Shown: in pieces, positions 62,038 through 64,000 of the stretch
Layout of the letters: every line of letters begins with the position of its first letter
Numbering within the stretch: the stretch's first letter is position 1
Source: Cardiocondyla obscurior
Lineage: Eukaryota; Arthropoda; Insecta; Hymenoptera; Formicidae
Length of the DNA: 64,000 nt
Direction of reading: 5' to 3'
NCBI RefSeq assembly: GCF_019399895.1
Contig: NC_091884.1
Span: 1,986,501-2,050,500, forward strand
Notes under the pieces: model-generated
Database searches by the model: none
Told to the model about the DNA's origin: nothing
What the model saw: only the letters and a program-made list of their open reading frames with translations
Made by a program: the position numbers and the translations under genes

Positions 62038-64000
62038 AGCAAAGCTATACATTATGGACTCATCTTGTACTCTAATTCAAGTTGTACAATATTACTATAT
62101 TATAATTATTTAAATAAACATACCCAAAGTAGCCAAAGATAATGGGTTTTTAATAAAAATTTTATGTTTAAATCTAGGAACTACTATTTGAAGTGTACAC
62201 ATGCAATTAGGAAAAGTAAAACAGAAAATGACTTATGTGTCTACATCACATTTCTTATTAGTTCTGTAACTCTTAAATATTTATTAATTCAGACTATTCA
62301 GTTTTAATTTATACATTCCTTCGATTAGTTTCATTTTTGTTATTTAATTATTGTTTGATTTACATTATTACTGAAAGGAAAGTATTCATTAAATATCTAA
62401 AAATTCCACATTTCTAATTATTTTAAATAATATTTCTCTCTTATAGGTTTACATGTATAAATATATAAAAGAAGATTAATCGTTCGTGCTTTGTTTTATA
62501 TCTAAGTTGTAAGCATTGTTGCATATGTGTCATAAATTGTAAATTTCGCATTAAAAATATATATATTTTTTGAATAATATGTCTCAGCAATGTGTCGCAA
62601 AAAAAAGAAAAGAAAAAGAAAAAACATGAAGATAAAACTTTTAAATTTGTGTATGAATAGAAGAGCTCAAGAAATGTTTTATAGTTTTCTACTCTGCCAT
62701 CGATCAAGTAGTTACAAAACGGAGATTGCAGCGTGATTACTAGGAAACGAAGTGATATTATTGTTAAAGGAGTGTTACAATCATCGAAATGTTGTTAAGG
62801 CTCTTTTAATAATTAAACAATGGTTGAAACATTTTTTGGAAAAGAAAAAAAAAATATCTCAATATGGTCTAGTCTCTCCATTGTATACCATAAGACTAAT
62901 TCCTATTAATCGCTTAAAAAAAATAGCGAGACTGCGAGAGATTTTTTATCGATTGTTAAATAATAAGTGATATTTGTACATACATGATGAAACGTCCTAT
63001 CTTGAATATGTAACGAAAATGGTTAGTGGCCATTTACGATATATTGCAATTATTATGTTTACGTGTTTTGTTCTTTAATACGATAGATATCGGTATAATC
63101 AATTCAGAACGTGTGGCTTCGGAAAAATGTAAAAAAAAAACATGGAATAAAAGAATAAAAGTAAATAAAAAGTATACAACGGTGTAACGTAGGCGAAACT
63201 TACGCTTCAAATTTAAATCGAAACATAATGTAAGGCATAATTTATAGGAGCAGAAACAATACCTTTGTAGCGCCGGCATTTAACGAGATAAAATAACAGG
63301 TTTTACGGAGAGTAGGCGCTATTTATGCTGTGTATGTTATGTTACCATTAAAGTGGCTTTATTTATATAATCAATTAGCGCTTCAATTCCTCCTTTCTTA
63401 AATGCATATAAATTTGACGAAAGAAAAACGAATGTATACTATGCAAATAAGTACCGCAAAAAGAAAAAAGAAAAATACATTTTTAAAATGTTCACTTGCG
63501 TGCTTCTCCACTAATGTCATACTTTTCCCATGTCGCAGTCGTGTTAACAAAATCATGAAATGCTAAGAGTATGATAAAAAAAAAGTTCATTATCGCATAA
63601 CGATTTAAATGATAAATATGAATTATTATCTAAAGTGTGAATATTATTTATGCATAATTTCAGTATCTCACATTACTATAAAAAAAAAAGAAAAACATTA
63701 TTGTAATAATTATTATATATTCTGCACATAAATGTGCATACACTTAATTCTCGATATGCTTATCAATTTTAAATAAACAGATTGTACTGCATATCGTTGC
63801 TGGCCGGTTGTTACGGACTATAATTAATGAAAAATGAATCATTTCTTTATTATAGCATTGATTTCTAAATCCATCATACATTGTACGTGTGTTAAAAAGT
63901 GCTCATTAATTTTTTTTTTTCTTTTTACCACGCCTTCCCGTGCCGACCTTCTGATTACTTTTACAGTAACAATCGCTTCTTAATAGTCATTAATGATATT
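62038..64000. other. 3' flank of STAM and intergenic sequence
   Basis: AT-rich; no coding region could be supported to the end of the window. It contains the STAM polyadenylation signals and many A/T runs. A 72-codon Lys-rich frame at 62752-62970 has no recognisable features. Confidence 0.55.
62113..62118 (+). terminator. Candidate polyadenylation signal of STAM
   Basis: AATAAA 76 bases after the stop codon; a second AATAAA lies at 62152-62157. Confidence 0.55.

Overview
The window is nuclear DNA of an insect, most likely a hymenopteran and possibly an ant. Nearly every gene is split by short AT-rich introns with canonical GT...AG ends. The protein set is animal (PRPF8, UBE4A, STAM, a Methuselah-type receptor), and Methuselah-type receptors are typical of arthropods. 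AT-rich introns alternate with CpG-dense intergenic blocks. The hymenopteran placement is inference from this style, not proof.

Layout. 1-12.3 kb is a gene desert: CpG-rich to about 8.4 kb, then AT-rich, with A/T tracts, imperfect inverted repeats and one 355-bp foldback (MITE-like) element with TA flanks. From 12.3 kb the window is gene dense: SNX6-type sorting nexin (-), PRPF8 spliceosome core (+), a Methuselah-like GPCR locus (-, 26.1-37.7 kb), phosphoserine phosphatase (+), UBE4A ubiquitin ligase (-), mitochondrial ribosomal protein S35 (+), a small unrecognised secreted or membrane protein (+), a KIF18A/Klp67A-type kinesin-8 (-), pyruvate dehydrogenase phosphatase (+), VPS4 AAA ATPase (-) and STAM (+). 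The last 2 kb is 3' flank. Exon structures were worked out by hand from splice sites, and all reading frames close.

Strands alternate almost perfectly, giving head-to-head pairs (SNX6/PRPF8, UBE4A/mRpS35, kinesin/PDP, VPS4/STAM) that probably share divergent promoters. Three of the genes act on endosomes: SNX6 in retromer sorting, and STAM and VPS4 at the start and end of the ESCRT pathway. VPS4 and STAM are divergent neighbours. The other genes are unrelated housekeeping functions.

The most interesting locus is the Methuselah-like one. Three separate ectodomain+TM1-TM2 modules, each with its own signal peptide and each ending in a phase-1 splice donor, lie upstream of a single set of TM3-TM7 exons. 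No other TM3-TM7 exons were found. This suggests one receptor gene whose extracellular domain is chosen by alternative promoters and first exons, giving isoforms of 631, 527 and 561 residues. RNA evidence is needed to confirm it.
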